Source: an uncultured Moraxella sp. (lineage in GTDB: Bacteria; Pseudomonadota; Gammaproteobacteria; Pseudomonadales; Moraxellaceae). Taken from it: a stretch of 16,441 nt of DNA. The position numbers and the translations under genes were made by a program. A model generated the notes under the pieces. The model had not been told where the DNA came from. It saw only the letters and a program-made list of their open reading frames with translations, and searched no databases. The DNA lies in assembly GCA_916720335.1 (NCBI GenBank), contig CAKAQU010000028.1:1-16441 (forward strand). The letters are read 5' to 3'. Of the stretch, positions 15,561-16,441 are shown piece after piece; position 1 is the stretch's first letter; every line of letters begins with the position of its first letter.

Positions 15561-15594
15561 ATCAAGCCTAAATCGTCAATGAATTAGGCTTGAT
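15561..15594 (-). terminator. Hairpin after ahcY, possible weak terminator
   Basis: ATCAAGCCTAA and TTAGGCTTGAT form a perfect 11-base-pair stem with a 12-base loop, 14 bases after the ahcY stop. In the direction of ahcY transcription the stem is not followed by a T-run, so termination would be weak or Rho-assisted. It could also protect the ahcY mRNA 3' end while letting some transcription reach the Imm51-like gene. Confidence 0.45.
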
Positions 15595-15608
15595 TTTAGT
15601 GTTTGCAA

Positions 15609-16441
15609 TCAGTATTTGTAACTGTCGTTTTTATAAGGACCTTCAATGGCGACATTTAAATAATCAGCTTGCTCTTGGGTCAGTTGAGTAAGCACGCCAC
15701 CAAAACCGACCACCATGGCTGCCGCAACCTCTTCATCAAGTTTTTTGGGCAAAACTTTAACATAGATGTTTTGAGATTTTTTATCGTTGGGTAAATCTGC
15801 AAATTTTTCAGCAAATAAATGCATTTGTGCCAAGACTTGGTTGGCAAAAGAACCGTCCATTACTCGTGATGGATGACCTGTGGCATTGCCTAAATTTACC
15901 AGACGACCTTCAGATAATAAAATTAAATAATCTTTGTCATCGTCAGAACGATACACTTGATGAACTTGTGGTTTGACTTCTTCCCAGCGGTATTTGCGTA
16001 GGTGATTGGTATCAATTTCAGTATCAAAATGTCCAATATTACAAACCACCGCTCCTGCCTTTAGGTTATCCAACATAACCGCATCACAAACATGGTAATT
16101 ACCCGTCGTGGTTACCAGTAAATCGGTGTTTTGCAGTAATTGTAGGTTTAAATCTTCTGCTTTACCTGTTTGCACTCCATTTTTATAGGCAGATACCACT
16201 TCAAAACCATCCATGCACGCCTGCATCGCACAAATAGGGTCAATTTCAGTAACACGTACAATCATGCCTTCTTGGCGTAAAGATTGAGCAGAACCTTTAC
16301 CAACATCGCCATAGCCAATAACCAAAGCACGTCTACCAGATAGTAACATGTCTGTAGCGCGTTTAATGGCGTCATTTAAAGAGTGGCGACAACCGTATTT
16401 GTTATCATTTTTGGATTTGGTAACAGAGTCATTGACATTAA
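15609..16441 (-). CDS. ahcY: Adenosylhomocysteinase, C-terminal part, 5' end outside window
   Basis: AhcY hydrolyses S-adenosylhomocysteine to adenosine and homocysteine with tightly bound NAD, clearing the product inhibitor of methyltransferases in the cytoplasm. The frame is open to the window edge, so the ATG at 16349 is an internal methionine. Visible motifs are NDSVTKSK and YGCRHSLNDAIKRATD (active-site Lys, Asp, Asn and Cys), the Rossmann fingerprint GYGDVGKGSAQS, VTEIDPICAMQACMDGF, CNIGHFDTEID and GHPSRVMDGSFANQ. The C-terminal GPYKNDSYKY carries the Lys/Tyr that reach the NAD site of the neighbouring subunit in the tetramer. About 277 codons are present of some 430-470. It is followed on the same strand by the Imm51-like gene and metF. 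Confidence 0.96.
   Translation of the reverse strand, partial: NVNDSVTKSKNDNKYGCRHSLNDAIKRATDMLLSGRRALVIGYGDVGKGSAQSLRQEGMIVRVTEIDPICAMQACMDGFEVVSAYKNGVQTGKAEDLNLQLLQNTDLLVTTTGNYHVCDAVMLDNLKAGAVVCNIGHFDTEIDTNHLRKYRWEEVKPQVHQVYRSDDDKDYLILLSEGRLVNLGNATGHPSRVMDGSFANQVLAQMHLFAEKFADLPNDKKSQNIYVKVLPKKLDEEVAAAMVVGFGGVLTQLTQEQADYLNVAIEGPYKNDSYKY

Noticed and set aside
1..16441. CRISPR arrays, tRNA or rRNA genes, insertion sequences, integrases, prophage genes
   Set aside because: No regularly spaced repeats, transposase motifs, integrase motifs or structural-RNA signatures were seen on either strand.

Overview
The window is AT-rich chromosomal DNA from a gammaproteobacterium. Protein character (the Der tail, sulfate transporter, MetF, AhcY) suggests Moraxellaceae (Moraxella or a close relative). 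That placement is an impression from remembered sequences, not a search.

Layout. (1) 1-477: the 3' end of der, the ribosome-assembly GTPase, on the + strand. (2) 542-5666: a sulfate/thiosulfate uptake region on the - strand. A lipoprotein binding protein gene (sbp/cysP type) lies upstream and is separated from cysT-cysW-cysA by a + strand gene for a secreted DUF1176 protein. The ATPase gene cysA is short: it has the whole nucleotide-binding domain but lacks the usual C-terminal regulatory domain. (3) 5667-6148: an AT-rich spacer with divergent promoters. (4) 6149-13755: a compact five-gene + strand operon encoding a SWIM zinc-finger protein, a DUF5691 protein, a MoxR-type AAA+ ATPase, a DUF5682 protein and a VWA (MIDAS) protein. 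It ends in a strong intrinsic terminator. (5) 14006-16441: methyl-cycle genes on the - strand, ahcY (5' end outside the window) and metF. An Imm51-type immunity-like gene and a short relic-like reading frame lie between them.

How the parts work together. CysT/CysW/CysA and the binding protein would import sulfate for cysteine synthesis. AhcY and MetF serve the S-adenosylhomocysteine/methionine cycle, so both flanks concern sulfur and one-carbon metabolism, although nothing in the sequence shows they are co-regulated. The central operon resembles the E. coli yehL/yehM/yehP/yehQ set (AAA+, DUF5682, VWA, SWIM) with DUF5691 added. Such MoxR-VWA pairs are thought to act as chaperone or remodelling machines, but the target of this set is unknown. 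It is the most interesting system in the window. It belongs to a recurring class known from comparative genomics, so it is poorly characterised rather than wholly new.
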